NCBI RefSeq assembly: GCF_015234305.1
Contig: NZ_JADGMI010000002.1
Coordinates: 372,001 to 436,000, forward strand
DNA length: 64,000 bases
Direction: 5' to 3'
Origin: Superficieibacter sp. 1612_C1
GTDB lineage: Bacteria > Pseudomonadota > Gammaproteobacteria > Enterobacterales > Enterobacteriaceae
The first letter of the stretch is position 1, and each line of letters opens with the position of its first letter. This document shows positions 18,670 through 28,780 of the stretch, piece after piece. A model generated the notes under the pieces. The model was not told where the DNA came from. It made no database searches and saw nothing but the letters and a program-made list of their open reading frames with translations. Made by a program: the position numbers and the translations under genes.

Positions 18670-20967
18670 ATGAAATGGCTGTGTTCTGTAGGTGTCGCTG
18701 TGAGTCTGGCGTGTTATCCCGCGCTGGCAGAGGAAGTCAAAAACCAGCATCCATTGACCCCGGAAGCCCGTGACGCTTACGTCACTGAGCTGCTCAAAAA
18801 AATGACAGTGGATGAAAAAATTGGTCAGTTGCGGCTTATCAGCGTCGGGCCGGATAACCCGAAAGAAGCCATTCGCGAGATGATTAAAGAGGGGCAGGTC
18901 GGCGCGATTTTTAATACCGTGACGCGCGAAGACATTCGTAAAATGCAGGATCAGGTGATGGAACTCAGCCGCCTGAAGATCCCGCTGTTTTTTGCCTATG
19001 ACGTGGTGCACGGCCAGCGCACCGTTTTTCCGATAAGCCTCGGGCTGGCCTCGACCTTTGATCTCGACGCGGTGAAAACCGTCGGTCGCGTTTCAGCGTA
19101 TGAAGCGGCGGACGATGGCCTGAATATGACCTGGGCACCGATGGTCGATGTTTCGCGCGATCCGCGCTGGGGCCGCGCCTCGGAAGGCTTTGGTGAAGAT
19201 ACCTACCTGACCTCCATCATGGGTAAAACCATGGTAGAAGCAATGCAGGGGAAAAGCCCGGCGGATCGCTATTCAGTCATGACCAGCGTGAAACATTTCG
19301 CCGCCTACGGTGCGGTCGAGGGCGGGAAAGAGTACAACACCGTCGATATGAGCCCGCAGCGACTGTTCAACGACTATATGCCGCCGTATAAAGCCGCGCT
19401 GGACGCGGGTAGCGGTGGCGTGATGGTGGCGCTGAACTCGCTAAACGGCACGCCGGCGTCGTCAGATTCCTGGCTGCTGAAAGATCTGCTGCGCGATGAA
19501 TGGGGCTTTAAGGGCATCACCATTTCCGATCACGGGGCGATTAAAGAACTGATCAAACACGGTACCGCCGCCGATCCGGAAGATGCGGTGCGTGTGGCGC
19601 TCAACTCGGGCATTAACATGAGCATGAGCGACGAGTATTACAGTAAGTACCTGCCGGGGCTGGTGAAGTCCGGCAAAGTCCCGATGGCGGAACTGGACGA
19701 CGCGGCCCGCCACGTGCTGAACGTCAAATATGATATGGGGCTGTTCAACGACCCTTATAGCCATCTGGGGCCGAAAGATTCCGATCCGAAAGATACCAAT
19801 GCCGAAAGCCGTCTGCACCGTCAGGACGCCCGCAGCGTGGCGCGCGAAAGTCTGGTGCTACTGAAAAACCGTCTGGACACGCTGCCGCTGAAAAAGACGG
19901 CGACCGTGGCCGTGGTGGGGCCGCTGGCCGACAGCAAGCGTGACGTGATGGGGAGCTGGTCGGCCGCAGGCGTCGTTGACCAGTCGGTGACCGTGCTGAC
20001 CGGCATCAAAAACGTGATGGGCGATCAGGGGAAAGTGATCTTTGCCAAAGGGGCGAACGTTACTAACGACAAAGACATCGTGACCTTCCTTAACCAGTAC
20101 GAGCCTGCGGTGCAGGTCGATGAGCGTACGCCGAAAGCGATGATCGACGAAGCCGTAGCGGCAGCGAATCAGTCTGATGTCGTCGTGGCCGTAGTGGGCG
20201 AGGCGCAGGGCATGGCGCACGAAGCCTCCAGCCGTACGGATATCACTATTCCGCAGAGCCAGCGCGATCTGATTAGCGCCCTGAAAGCCACCGGTAAGCC
20301 GCTGGTACTGGTGTTGATGAACGGTCGTCCGCTGGCGCTGGTGAAAGAAGATCAGCAGGCCGATGCGATCCTCGAAACCTGGTTCGCGGGCACCGAAGGC
20401 GGCAATGCGATTGCCGATGTGCTGTTTGGCGATTACAACCCGTCCGGTAAACTGCCGATGTCCTTCCCGCGTTCGGTAGGGCAGATCCCGGTGTATTATA
20501 GCCATCTGAACACTGGTCGTCCCTATAACGCCGACAAACCCAATAAGTACACCTCGCGCTATTTTGACGAGGCAAACGGCCCGCTGTATCCGTTCGGCTA
20601 CGGTCTGAGCTACACCACCTTTACCGTCTCTGACGTGAAACTCTCCGCGCCGACCATGAAGCGCGACGGCAGCGTTACCGCCAGCGTTGAGGTCACCAAT
20701 ACCGGTAAACGTGAAGGGGCGACGGTTATTCAGATGTATTTACAGGATGTCACCGCCTCGATGAGCCGTCCGGTAAAACAGCTGAAAGGGTTTGAGAAAG
20801 TCACGCTGAAGCCAGGCGAAACGCAGACCGTCAGCTTCCCGATTGACGTTGAGGCGCTGAAGTTCTGGAATCAGAAAATGAAATACGATGCTGAACCGGG
20901 CAAATTCAACGTCTTTATTGGCGTGGATTCCGCTCGCGTGAAGCAGGGAGAATTTGAACTGCTGTAA
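18670..20967 (+). CDS. bglX: Periplasmic beta-glucosidase BglX (GH3)
   Basis: 765 aa, the E. coli length. Signal peptide (1-20, PALA|EE), GH3 N-terminal barrel, GH3 C-terminal domain and a fibronectin III-like domain at the C-terminus. The catalytic nucleophile is D287 in TISDHGA; KHFAAYG and GRASEGFGEDTYL are also conserved. It hydrolyses beta-glucosides in the periplasm. Confidence 0.96.
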   Translation: MKWLCSVGVAVSLACYPALAEEVKNQHPLTPEARDAYVTELLKKMTVDEKIGQLRLISVGPDNPKEAIREMIKEGQVGAIFNTVTREDIRKMQDQVMELSRLKIPLFFAYDVVHGQRTVFPISLGLASTFDLDAVKTVGRVSAYEAADDGLNMTWAPMVDVSRDPRWGRASEGFGEDTYLTSIMGKTMVEAMQGKSPADRYSVMTSVKHFAAYGAVEGGKEYNTVDMSPQRLFNDYMPPYKAALDAGSGGVMVALNSLNGTPASSDSWLLKDLLRDEWGFKGITISDHGAIKELIKHGTAADPEDAVRVALNSGINMSMSDEYYSKYLPGLVKSGKVPMAELDDAARHVLNVKYDMGLFNDPYSHLGPKDSDPKDTNAESRLHRQDARSVARESLVLLKNRLDTLPLKKTATVAVVGPLADSKRDVMGSWSAAGVVDQSVTVLTGIKNVMGDQGKVIFAKGANVTNDKDIVTFLNQYEPAVQVDERTPKAMIDEAVAAANQSDVVVAVVGEAQGMAHEASSRTDITIPQSQRDLISALKATGKPLVLVLMNGRPLALVKEDQQADAILETWFAGTEGGNAIADVLFGDYNPSGKLPMSFPRSVGQIPVYYSHLNTGRPYNADKPNKYTSRYFDEANGPLYPFGYGLSYTTFTVSDVKLSAPTMKRDGSVTASVEVTNTGKREGATVIQMYLQDVTASMSRPVKQLKGFEKVTLKPGETQTVSFPIDVEALKFWNQKMKYDAEPGKFNVFIGVDSARVKQGEFELL

Positions 20968-20993
20968 ACCCGCAGCATTCCATTTCCCTTGCT

Positions 20994-21026
20994 GGCCCTC
21001 CCGTTTGTTGTTAAAGCGGGAGGGCC
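20994..21026 (+). other. Stem-loop after bglX
   Basis: GGCCCTCCCG (20994-21003) pairs perfectly with CGGGAGGGCC (21017-21026). This 10-bp GC-rich hairpin lies 27 nt after the bglX stop. There is no U-run; it probably protects or ends the bglX message. Confidence 0.55.
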
Positions 21027-21060
21027 GCACATCATTTAAAGGTTAAATGCCCTTTTTTCG

Positions 21061-21070
21061 TCTACGCTTT
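21061..21070 (+). promoter_or_regulatory. Candidate RpoS-type -10 element of osmF
   Basis: TCTACGCTTT fits most of the extended sigma-S -10 consensus KCTAYRCTTAA. It lies 48 bp before the osmF start. E. coli osmF-yehYXW is RpoS-dependent, which supports the assignment. Confidence 0.5.
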
Positions 21071-21117
21071 TCTCTTAAGCCCCTGTAAGTGGGTCGTAAA
21101 ATAACGAGGAAAAGCAG

Positions 21118-22035
21118 ATGATGACATTCAAGGGAACGCTTAGCGCTATCGCATTATTCTCCGCAATAAGCCTGCCGCTACACGCAGCAGAACCGGTGAA
21201 AGTAGGCTCCAAAATTGATACCGAAGGGGCGCTGCTGGGCAATATTATTTTGCAGGTTCTGGAAAGCCACGGCGTTAAAACGGTTAATAAAGTTCAGTTA
21301 GGCACTACGCCGGTCGTGCGTGGCGCGATCACCTCCGGCGAGCTGGATATTTATCCGGAATATACCGGCAACGGCGCGTTTTTCTTTAAGCTGGAAAATG
21401 ACGCGGCGTGGAAAAATGCGCAACAAGGCTATGAGAAAGTGAAGCAGCTGGATGCGGAGAAGAACAAGCTGGTCTGGCTGACTCCTGCGCCAGCCAACAA
21501 TACCTGGACCATTGCGGTGCGCCAGGATCTCGCCTCGAAAAATAAACTCACTTCATTAAGCGATCTCAGCCGCTATTTAAAAGAGGGCGGCACCTTCAAA
21601 CTGGCGGCCTCCGCAGAATTTATCGAACGTACGGACGCACTGCCTGCTTTTGAAAAAGCCTACGATTTCAAGCTCAATCAGAGCCAGCTGCTGTCGCTGG
21701 CGGGTGGTGACACGGCGGTGACCATCAAGGCTGCCGCGCAACAAACCTCCGGCGTGAATGCGGCGATGGCTTACGGCACAGACGGTCCGGTGGCGGCCCT
21801 GGGCCTGCAAACGCTGACCGACCCGAAAGGCGTGCAGCCGATCTATGCCCCGACGCCAGTAGTGCGTGACGCCGTGCTGAAGGCATATCCGCAGATGGAC
21901 GCGTGGCTTAAGCCGGTTTTCGCCAGCCTGGATGAAAAAACGCTGCAAACGCTGAATGCCAAAATTGCCGTGGAAGGTCTGGATGCGAAGAAAGTCGCTG
22001 CCGACTATCTGAAGGAAAAAGGGCTGGTGAAATAA
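21118..22035 (+). CDS. osmF: Glycine betaine ABC transporter periplasmic binding protein OsmF (YehZ)
   Basis: 305 aa, the E. coli length, with signal peptide (1-23) and an OpuAC/ProX-type binding fold. Conserved elements include [31 protein letters not shown] and [12 protein letters not shown]. It binds betaine-like solutes with low affinity and works with YehYXW, a system induced by osmotic and stationary-phase stress. The start is a tandem ATGATG (21118/21121) after GAGGAAAAG. Confidence 0.95.
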   Translation: MMTFKGTLSAIALFSAISLPLHAAEPVKVGSKIDTEGALLGNIILQVLESHGVKTVNKVQLGTTPVVRGAITSGELDIYPEYTGNGAFFFKLENDAAWKNAQQGYEKVKQLDAEKNKLVWLTPAPANNTWTIAVRQDLASKNKLTSLSDLSRYLKEGGTFKLAASAEFIERTDALPAFEKAYDFKLNQSQLLSLAGGDTAVTIKAAAQQTSGVNAAMAYGTDGPVAALGLQTLTDPKGVQPIYAPTPVVRDAVLKAYPQMDAWLKPVFASLDEKTLQTLNAKIAVEGLDAKKVAADYLKEKGLVK

Positions 22036-22048
22036 CACGGACGGCGTT

Positions 22049-23206
22049 GTGCATATAAAATGTCAAAACCGCGTGCTGCTGCTGCTGGCGATGATTTCGC
22101 TGGTGGCGGCAGCGCTGCCATTTGTGAATTATGCTCCCAACCGGCTGGTTTCCGGGGAAGGTCGCGCACTCTGGCAGATCTGGGCGTTTCCGCCGCTCTG
22201 GCTGCTGGTCGTGCCGCTGGGGTTAATCCTCCTGAGTTTCCTGCGTGGCCGCCTGTCGCTGGTGATAACGTTGCTGGCAGTTGAGCTGATCTTTATCGCC
22301 CTGATCTGGGGCGCAGGAAAATCTGCCAGTTGGCTGGCGCAGACCGGCAGTCCGCTGGCGCGTACCTCGCCGGGAAGCGGCTTGTGGCTCTGGCTGGCGC
22401 TTTCGCTGCTCATTCTGAGTGATACCATTCGGCGGCTTACGGATAAAGCAACATGGCGCTGGCTGTTAAATGCGCAGGTCTGGCTGCTACCGCTGGTGCT
22501 GCTGGGATCTGGCGCTCTTAATGAGCTCTCGCTGATGAAAGAGTACGCCAACCGTCAGGACGTGTTTAACGACGCGTTATTACAACATCTGACGCTACTG
22601 TTCGGCACGCTGTTGCCCGGCCTGCTGATTGGTGTGCCGCTGGGGCTGTGGTGCTATCGCCATCCTGCGCGCCAGGCCCCGGTGTTTACGGTATTAAATA
22701 TCATCCAGACCATCCCTTCTATTGCGCTGTTCGGCCTGCTGATTGCGCCGCTGGCCGGGCTGGTGCAGCATTTTCCGCTGCTGGCAAAAATCGGCGTGGC
22801 CGGAACCGGCAGAACGCCCGCGCTCATTGCGCTGGTGCTCTACGCCTTATTGCCGCTGGTCCGCGGCGTGGTGGCCGGGATGGGGCAGGTGCCGCGCGAC
22901 GTTCTGGAAAGCGCCGCCGCAATGGGCATGAGCCCCCGCGAGCGTTTTTTCCGCGTCCAGTTGCCGCTGGCCTTGCCGGTATTGATCCGCGGATTACGCG
23001 TGGTCACCGTGCAGACCATTGGGATGGCGGTGATTGCGGCGCTGATCGGGGCGGGAGGATTCGGCGCGCTGGTATTCCAGGGGCTACTCAGTAGCGCGCT
23101 TGATCTGGTGTTGCTGGGCGTTATTCCGGTTATTGCGCTGGCCGTCGTGGTAGACGCGCTATTCGGCCTGTGGAGTGCACTGCTTAAGGAACGTGCGCAT
23201 GATTGA
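22049..23206 (+). CDS. yehY: Glycine betaine ABC transporter permease YehY
   Basis: 385 aa, the E. coli length. The N-terminal half is an extra membrane region and the C-terminal half (about 170-385) is a BPD_transp_1 permease, with the EAA loop [23 protein letters not shown]. The start is GTG at 22049; the family length supports it, although the ribosome-binding site is weak. It is the second gene of osmF-yehYXW and overlaps yehX by 8 bp. Confidence 0.93.
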   Translation: MHIKCQNRVLLLLAMISLVAAALPFVNYAPNRLVSGEGRALWQIWAFPPLWLLVVPLGLILLSFLRGRLSLVITLLAVELIFIALIWGAGKSASWLAQTGSPLARTSPGSGLWLWLALSLLILSDTIRRLTDKATWRWLLNAQVWLLPLVLLGSGALNELSLMKEYANRQDVFNDALLQHLTLLFGTLLPGLLIGVPLGLWCYRHPARQAPVFTVLNIIQTIPSIALFGLLIAPLAGLVQHFPLLAKIGVAGTGRTPALIALVLYALLPLVRGVVAGMGQVPRDVLESAAAMGMSPRERFFRVQLPLALPVLIRGLRVVTVQTIGMAVIAALIGAGGFGALVFQGLLSSALDLVLLGVIPVIALAVVVDALFGLWSALLKERAHD

Positions 23207-24146
23207 ATTTAACCAGGTAAGCAAATCGTTTGCCGGGCAGGACGCGGTAAAAAACCTCAACCTGCATCTGAAAGAGGGGGCGTTCTCGGTCCTCATCGGC
23301 ACGTCAGGCTCGGGGAAATCCACCACCCTGAAGATGATTAATCGCCTGGTCGAACACGACAGCGGTACCATCCGTTTTGCCGGGGAAGACATTGGCCAGC
23401 TGCCGCTGCTGGCGCTGCGTCGGCGGATGGGTTATGCCATCCAGTCCATTGGCCTCTTTCCCCACTGGACGGTGGCGCAAAATATTGCCACCGTGCCGCA
23501 ACTGATAAAGTGGGATCGCAAGCGCATTAACGCGCGTATTGATGAATTAATGGCCCTGCTGGGGCTGGATCCGTCGCTGCGCGAACGTTTTCCGCACCAG
23601 CTTTCCGGCGGACAGCAGCAGCGCGTGGGCGTGGCGCGGGCGCTGGCGGCCGATCCTGATGTTTTGCTGATGGACGAACCGTTCGGTGCACTCGATCCGG
23701 TGACGCGCGGTGCGCTACAGCAAGAGATGAGCCGCATCCATCGCCTGCTGGGGCGCACCATTGTGCTGGTTACTCATGACATCGATGAAGCGCTGCGGCT
23801 GGCGGATCATCTGATCCTGATGGATAACGGCGAGGTAGTACAACAGGGTACGCCTCTGCAAATGCTGACCCACCCGGCAAATGACTTCGTACGTGAGTTT
23901 TTTGGCCGCAGCGAGCTGGGCGTCCGCCTGCTGTCTCTGCGTGCGGTGCGGGATTATCTGCGCCACGGTGAGCCGGTGGAGGGTGAACCCGTTCTGGATA
24001 CCATGACATTACGCGAGGCGCTTTCCGCTTTTGTTGCTCGTCAGTGCCTGGTATTACCGGTGGTCGACGGTCAGGGCCGATTCTGCGGCAACCTCCATTT
24101 CGACGATCTGCTGCGTGAGGAGGGGGCCGGTGAAACTCATCCGTGA
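23199..24146 (+). CDS. yehX: Glycine betaine ABC transporter ATP-binding protein YehX
   Basis: 315 aa. The ABC ATPase has Walker [10 protein letters not shown] (34-42), the Q-loop region, the signature LSGGQQQR, Walker [12 protein letters not shown] and the switch histidine in VTHDIDE. The C-terminal part (about 240-315) is a CBS-like region, as in ProV/OpuA ATPases that sense ionic strength. ATG 23199 begins [11 protein letters not shown] and lies within the end of yehY. Confidence 0.94.
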   Translation: MIEFNQVSKSFAGQDAVKNLNLHLKEGAFSVLIGTSGSGKSTTLKMINRLVEHDSGTIRFAGEDIGQLPLLALRRRMGYAIQSIGLFPHWTVAQNIATVPQLIKWDRKRINARIDELMALLGLDPSLRERFPHQLSGGQQQRVGVARALAADPDVLLMDEPFGALDPVTRGALQQEMSRIHRLLGRTIVLVTHDIDEALRLADHLILMDNGEVVQQGTPLQMLTHPANDFVREFFGRSELGVRLLSLRAVRDYLRHGEPVEGEPVLDTMTLREALSAFVARQCLVLPVVDGQGRFCGNLHFDDLLREEGAGETHP

Positions 24147-24861
24147 TCCGTTACTGTGGCTGATGGTGCTTTTTATCGCGCTACTGGTCGGCCTACCGCA
24201 CAGTGAGGGACTATTCAGCGCCTTATTCCCGCAACTGCCGCGGCCGGTCTATCAACAGGAGAGCTTTCTGGCGCTGACGCTGGCCCATTTCTGGCTGGTG
24301 GGCGTGTCAAGCCTGGTGGCTATCGTGCTTGGCGTCGGGGCCGGCATCCTGGTCACGCGCCCGGCAGGACGGGAATTTCGCTCGCTGGTCGAGACGATTG
24401 CGGCCATCGGGCAAACCTTTCCGCCGGTTGCGGTACTGGCGATTGCTGTCCCGGTGATGGGCTTTGGTCAGCAGCCGGCCATTATCGCACTGATTCTCTA
24501 CGGTGTGTTACCGATCTTACAGGGGACCTTAGCCGGGCTGGCTGCGGTGCCCGCAGGCGTTACCAGCGTGGCAGAAGGCATGGGGATGAATCGCTGGCAG
24601 CGCTTGATAAAAGTCGAGTTACCGCTGGCGGCACCGGTGATCCTTGCCGGGGTCCGCACCTCGATTATTATTAATATCGGTACGGCGGCCATCGCCTCGA
24701 CGGTCGGGGCCAGTACGCTAGGCACACCGATTATTATCGGTCTGAGCGGATTCAATACGGCGTATATTATCCAGGGCGCGATCCTGGTCGCGCTGGCGGC
24801 GGTGATTGTCGATCGCGGATTTGAGCGGCTGGGACGTTATCTTAACCGCCATGCACAATAA
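24130..24861 (+). CDS. yehW: Glycine betaine ABC transporter permease YehW
   Basis: 243 aa, the E. coli length, with six membrane segments of BPD_transp_1 and the coupling loop [20 protein letters not shown]. The start is GTG at 24130 ([10 protein letters not shown]), preceded by GGAGGGGG and overlapping yehX by 17 bp. It is the last gene of osmF-yehYXW. Its 3' end overlaps the antisense yohO gene by 20 bp. Confidence 0.94.
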   Translation: MKLIRDPLLWLMVLFIALLVGLPHSEGLFSALFPQLPRPVYQQESFLALTLAHFWLVGVSSLVAIVLGVGAGILVTRPAGREFRSLVETIAAIGQTFPPVAVLAIAVPVMGFGQQPAIIALILYGVLPILQGTLAGLAAVPAGVTSVAEGMGMNRWQRLIKVELPLAAPVILAGVRTSIIINIGTAAIASTVGASTLGTPIIIGLSGFNTAYIIQGAILVALAAVIVDRGFERLGRYLNRHAQ

Positions 24862-24949
24862 AGGTGTATCCGGCCAGCATGACGCCGCCGATGCCGCTCA
24901 CGGCCATGACCACAAAAAGGGTGATGATGCCCATTTTGGCTATGCTCAT
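24842..24949 (-). CDS. yohO: Small membrane protein YohO (35 aa)
   Basis: 35 aa: [20 protein letters not shown], then the glycine-rich helix [10 protein letters not shown] and the tail IVHGG. It closely matches E. coli YohO, a single-span membrane protein of unknown function. AAGGAGC lies 6 nt before the ATG. Its last codons run antisense to the end of yehW. Confidence 0.9.
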   Translation of the reverse strand: MSIAKMGIITLFVVMAVSGIGGVMLAGYTFIVHGG

Positions 24950-25177
24950 AATTTGCTCCTTATGTTAATCAAAAGATTATACGGCGAAGCTGATGTGTTA
25001 ATGAACCATTAATTTTGGTTCTGATAAGCGGAGAGGTTTCAGATAGCGCGTTTTTTGTACATTTGTGCGCCCATTCAGTGATCCGGCGCACGAATTTTCG
25101 ATTTTATGCCGCGCTTCAAAGAAAGTTAAACCTTCAACCTGTATGTTACGCGCTTTCAGAAAGTGTGGTTGGCAGGT

Positions 25178-26866
25178 ATGTACGAATTTAATCTTGTGTT
25201 GCTGCTATTGCAGCAAATGTGTGTTTTTCTGGTCATCGCCTGGCTGATGAGCAAGACGCGCCTGTTTATACCGCTGATCCAGGTCACGGTACGCCTGCCG
25301 CACAAGCTGCTTTGCTACGTGACCTTCTCCATTTTTTGTATCCTCGGCACCTATTTTGGCTTGCACATTGAAGACTCCATTGCCAACACGCGCGCCATTG
25401 GCGCGGTAATGGGCGGGCTGCTGGGCGGGCCGGTCGTCGGTGGCCTGGTGGGTCTGACCGGTGGCCTGCATCGTTATTCGCTGGGTGGGATGACCGCGCT
25501 AAGCTGCATGATCTCCACCATGGTCGAGGGCTTATTGGGTGGCCTGGTCCACAGCATGTTGATCAAACGGGGGCGAACAGATCGCGTCTTCAGTCCGCTG
25601 ACGGCCGGGGCCGTGACCTTTGTCGCGGAGCTGGTACAGATGCTGATTATTCTGCTGATTGCCCGCCCGTTTCAGGATGCGCTGCACCTGGTTAATAGCA
25701 TTGCCGCGCCGATGATGGTCACCAACACCGTGGGTGCCGCGCTCTTTATGCGTATTCTGCTCGACAAGCGCGCCATGTTTGAAAAATATACCTCCGCGTT
25801 TTCGGCGACGGCGCTCAAGGTTGCCGCCTCCACGGAGGGGATCCTGCGCCAGGGGTTTAACGAAGAGAACAGCATGAAGGTGGCGCAGGTACTCTATCAG
25901 GAGCTGGATATCGGCGCGGTCGCTATCACCGACCGTGACAAGCTGCTGGCGTTTACCGGCACCGGCGACGACCACCATCTGCCAGGTCGTCCGATTTCAT
26001 CCGAATGGACACTGAAGGCGATCAATACCGGCGAAGTGGTGTATGCCGACGGTAACGAAGTGCCGTATCGCTGTTCGCTGCATCCGCAGTGCAAACTGGG
26101 CTCGACGCTGGTGATCCCGCTACGCGGTGAAAACCAGCGGGTGATCGGCACCATTAAACTCTATGAAGCGAAAAACCGTCTGTTCAGCTCCATCAACCGC
26201 ACGCTGGGGGAGGGGATTGCACAACTGCTGTCGGCGCAGATCCTGGCGGGCCAGTACGAACGGCAAAAAGCGTTGCTGACCCAGTCGGAAATCAAGCTGC
26301 TTCACGCGCAGGTCAATCCGCATTTTCTGTTTAATGCCCTGAATACGCTGAAGGCGGTGATCCGCCGCGACAGCGATCAGGCCAGCCAGCTGGTCCAGTA
26401 TCTGTCGACCTTTTTCCGTAAAAATCTCAAGCGACCCTCAGAGATAGTCACCCTGGCGGATGAAATTGAACATGTGAATGCCTACCTGCAAATCGAAAAA
26501 GCGCGCTTCCAGTCGCGCCTTCAGGTGCAGCTTTTTGTACCTGAATCGCTGGAGCATCTCCAGCTTCCTGCCTTTACGCTGCAACCGATTGTGGAAAACG
26601 CCATCAAGCACGGCACGTCGCAGCATCTTGGCGTCGGGGAAATCAGAATTCATGCCAGCCAGTATCAACGTTATTTACAGCTCGATATTGAAGATAATGC
26701 CGGGCTTTATCACCCGGATGCCAGTGCCAGCGGGCTGGGCATGAGCTTGGTTGATAAACGTCTGCGCGCCCGTTTTGGTGACGACTGCGGCATTACCGTC
26801 AATTGTGAGCCAGAATGTTTCACCCGCATTACTCTGCGACTGCCTCTGGAGGAAAACGCATGTTAA
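25178..26866 (+). CDS. btsS: Pyruvate sensor histidine kinase BtsS (YehU)
   Basis: 562 aa LytS-type sensor. It has about six N-terminal membrane helices (5TM-5TMR_LYT) with the conserved [22 protein letters not shown], a GAF-like domain, then a His_kinase domain with the phospho-accepting histidine in [14 protein letters not shown]. HATPase motifs ([23 protein letters not shown]) follow. E. coli BtsS is a high-affinity extracellular pyruvate receptor that drives expression of the BtsT transporter. The start MYEFNLV was chosen over an in-frame Met 15 nt upstream. Confidence 0.95.
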   Translation: MYEFNLVLLLLQQMCVFLVIAWLMSKTRLFIPLIQVTVRLPHKLLCYVTFSIFCILGTYFGLHIEDSIANTRAIGAVMGGLLGGPVVGGLVGLTGGLHRYSLGGMTALSCMISTMVEGLLGGLVHSMLIKRGRTDRVFSPLTAGAVTFVAELVQMLIILLIARPFQDALHLVNSIAAPMMVTNTVGAALFMRILLDKRAMFEKYTSAFSATALKVAASTEGILRQGFNEENSMKVAQVLYQELDIGAVAITDRDKLLAFTGTGDDHHLPGRPISSEWTLKAINTGEVVYADGNEVPYRCSLHPQCKLGSTLVIPLRGENQRVIGTIKLYEAKNRLFSSINRTLGEGIAQLLSAQILAGQYERQKALLTQSEIKLLHAQVNPHFLFNALNTLKAVIRRDSDQASQLVQYLSTFFRKNLKRPSEIVTLADEIEHVNAYLQIEKARFQSRLQVQLFVPESLEHLQLPAFTLQPIVENAIKHGTSQHLGVGEIRIHASQYQRYLQLDIEDNAGLYHPDASASGLGMSLVDKRLRARFGDDCGITVNCEPECFTRITLRLPLEENAC

Positions 26867-27579
26867 AAGTGCTGATTGTGGATGACGAACCGTTAGCACG
26901 CGAGAATCTGCGCATTCTGCTACAGGACGAAAATGATATTGAGATTGTAGGCGAGTGCGCGAATGCCGTTGAGGCTATTGGCGCAGTGCATACGTTGCGC
27001 CCGGACGTGCTGTTCCTCGATATTCAGATGCCGCGTATCAGCGGGCTGGAGATGGTCGGCATGCTCGACCCGGAGCATCGGCCGTGGGTGGTCTTTTTGA
27101 CGGCATTTGATGAGTACGCCGTAAAAGCGTTTGAGGAGCACGCCTTCGATTATCTGCTCAAACCGATCGAAGCCGGGCGACTCAATAAAACTCTGACCCG
27201 CCTGCGCCAGGAGCGCGGCGAGCAGGACATCTCGGTACTGCCGGAGAATCAGCAGGCGCTGAAATTTATTCCCTGCACCGGGCACAGCCGGATCTGGCTT
27301 TTGCAGATGGAAGACGTCGCGTTTGTCAGCAGCCGGATGAGCGGCGTGTATGTCACCAGCCATGAAGGGAAAGAGGGATTCACCGAACTTACGCTGCGCA
27401 CGCTGGAAAGCCGAACGCCGCTGCTGCGCTGCCATCGTCAGTATCTGGTGAATATGGCGCACCTGAAAGAAATTCGTCTGGAAGAGAACGGTCAGGCCGA
27501 ACTGCTGTTACGCGCCGGGCAGACGGTGCCGGTCAGTCGCCGCTACCTGAAAAACCTGAAAGAGGCGCTGGGGCTGTAA
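26860..27579 (+). CDS. btsR: LytTR response regulator BtsR (YehT)
   Basis: 239 aa, the E. coli length. The receiver domain has D54 as the phosphorylation site (FLDIQMP), T in [13 protein letters not shown] and K in LLKPI. The C-terminal LytTR DNA-binding domain has [14 protein letters not shown]. It is the partner of BtsS, overlapping it by 7 bp, and activates btsT in E. coli. GGAGGAAAA precedes the ATG. Confidence 0.95.
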   Translation: MLKVLIVDDEPLARENLRILLQDENDIEIVGECANAVEAIGAVHTLRPDVLFLDIQMPRISGLEMVGMLDPEHRPWVVFLTAFDEYAVKAFEEHAFDYLLKPIEAGRLNKTLTRLRQERGEQDISVLPENQQALKFIPCTGHSRIWLLQMEDVAFVSSRMSGVYVTSHEGKEGFTELTLRTLESRTPLLRCHRQYLVNMAHLKEIRLEENGQAELLLRAGQTVPVSRRYLKNLKEALGL

Positions 27580-27625
27580 TTGGTGTAGAATTAGCTCCCG
27601 CATTTTTTTCATCACCGAAGGCACT

Positions 27626-28093
27626 ATGGTCAGTAACGATATTTTGCGTAGCGTCCGCTACATTCTGAAGAACAACAATAACGATCTGGTGCGTATTTTC
27701 GCGCTGGGGGAAGCGGATGTGACCGCAGAACAACTGGTGCCCTGGCTGCGTAAGGAAGAGGAAGAAGGCTTCGTGCGTTGCCCGGACATCATGCTGTCGT
27801 GCTTTTTAAACGGCCTGATTTACGACAAACGCGGACGTGATGAGTCAGCTCCCGCGCTGGCGGTTGAACGTCGCGTGAATAACAACGTGATCCTGAAAAA
27901 GCTGCGTATCGCGTTTGCACTGAAAACCGATGACATTCTGGCGATCCTGACCGAGCAAAAATTCCGCGTCTCTATGCCGGAAATTACCGCCATGATGCGC
28001 GCGCCGGATCATAAAAACTTCCGCGAATGTGGCGATCAGATGTTACGTTATTTTCTGCGCGGGCTAACGGCGCGTGAACACGCCGCCAAATAG
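27626..28093 (+). CDS. yehS: DUF1456 protein YehS
   Basis: 155 aa containing two DUF1456 repeats: NDILRSVRYILKNNNNDLVR and NNVILKKLRIAFALKTDDIL, each followed by an FRxxMPEI/CPDIMLSCFLNGL-like block. Function is unknown; it follows btsSR, as in E. coli. Confidence 0.92.
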   Translation: MVSNDILRSVRYILKNNNNDLVRIFALGEADVTAEQLVPWLRKEEEEGFVRCPDIMLSCFLNGLIYDKRGRDESAPALAVERRVNNNVILKKLRIAFALKTDDILAILTEQKFRVSMPEITAMMRAPDHKNFRECGDQMLRYFLRGLTAREHAAK

Positions 28094-28099
28094 AATACC

Positions 28100-28120
28100 A
28101 GGCCGGGCTTAATCCGGCCT
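28100..28120. terminator. Stem-loop between convergent yehS and yehR
   Basis: AGGCCGG (28100-28106) pairs with CCGGCCT (28114-28120). It lies between the two converging stop codons and could act in both directions; U-runs are poor. Confidence 0.5.
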
Positions 28121-28128
28121 GAAAGGGC

Positions 28129-28587
28129 TTATTTCACTTCTTTAAAGCCAGCTGACTCAAGCATAGTCTGCGTTTGCTTCATGCTGACACCTTTGCTGGT
28201 GTCGCCTGTTACCATGGAACCAGAAACGCTCTGTAGCGCTTTGAAATCCACTTTTTCCATATCAACGGTGACTGTTTCTTCCGCCCAGGTGTCTTTGTAA
28301 TCTAATTTTTCATCAACACCCTGAATGTTTTTATATTTTGCACTCAGCGGATCCAGCACGCGTGCCGCTTCTTCTTTGTTTTTCGCACCGATGGTGGAGT
28401 AGTTGATTTTATTCTCTGAAGTCTGTTTCAGAACTTTATCACCTTCATAGGTGTAGGTGATTTTAATGTCAGCGCCGTTGATATTGGCGTTAAAGGTTTT
28501 GGTTTCTTCTTTGTCGCCGCAGCCCGCCAGGGAAATAACCAGCGCCGAAGCAAACGCGACTGACAACAATTTATTTAATGCTTTCAT
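28129..28587 (-). CDS. yehR: DUF1307 lipoprotein YehR
   Basis: 152 aa with a lipoprotein signal and lipobox LAGC (C22 region). A DUF1307 domain with KTFNANINGADIKITYTYEG follows. It matches E. coli YehR throughout; function is unknown. The E. coli neighbours yehL, yehM, yehP and yehQ are absent here, since metG follows directly. Confidence 0.92.
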   Translation of the reverse strand: MKALNKLLSVAFASALVISLAGCGDKEETKTFNANINGADIKITYTYEGDKVLKQTSENKINYSTIGAKNKEEAARVLDPLSAKYKNIQGVDEKLDYKDTWAEETVTVDMEKVDFKALQSVSGSMVTGDTSKGVSMKQTQTMLESAGFKEVK

Positions 28588-28742
28588 GAAAACTCCATTT
28601 TATAAAAAATGTTTAAAAAATAACCGCCTGAAGTGGCGTAGCGAAGCGCAAACGCGCACCAGTGCAATAAAGCATAGAGCCTTTTTAAAATATTGCGCAG
28701 TCCGGAAGCGGAGTTCGTCGTAGGAAAAGGTCGAAACAGGGA

Positions 28743-28770
28743 TAAAAAAAGCGCCGCGAGCGCGGCGCTT
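28743..28770 (-). terminator. Rho-independent terminator of metG
   Basis: AAGCGCCGCG (28749-28758) and CGCGGCGCTT (28761-28770) form a 10-bp GC-rich stem. On the metG strand it is followed by a run of T (28750-28744). It starts 11 nt after the metG stop. Confidence 0.92.
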
Positions 28771-28780
28771 GAAGGACGTA

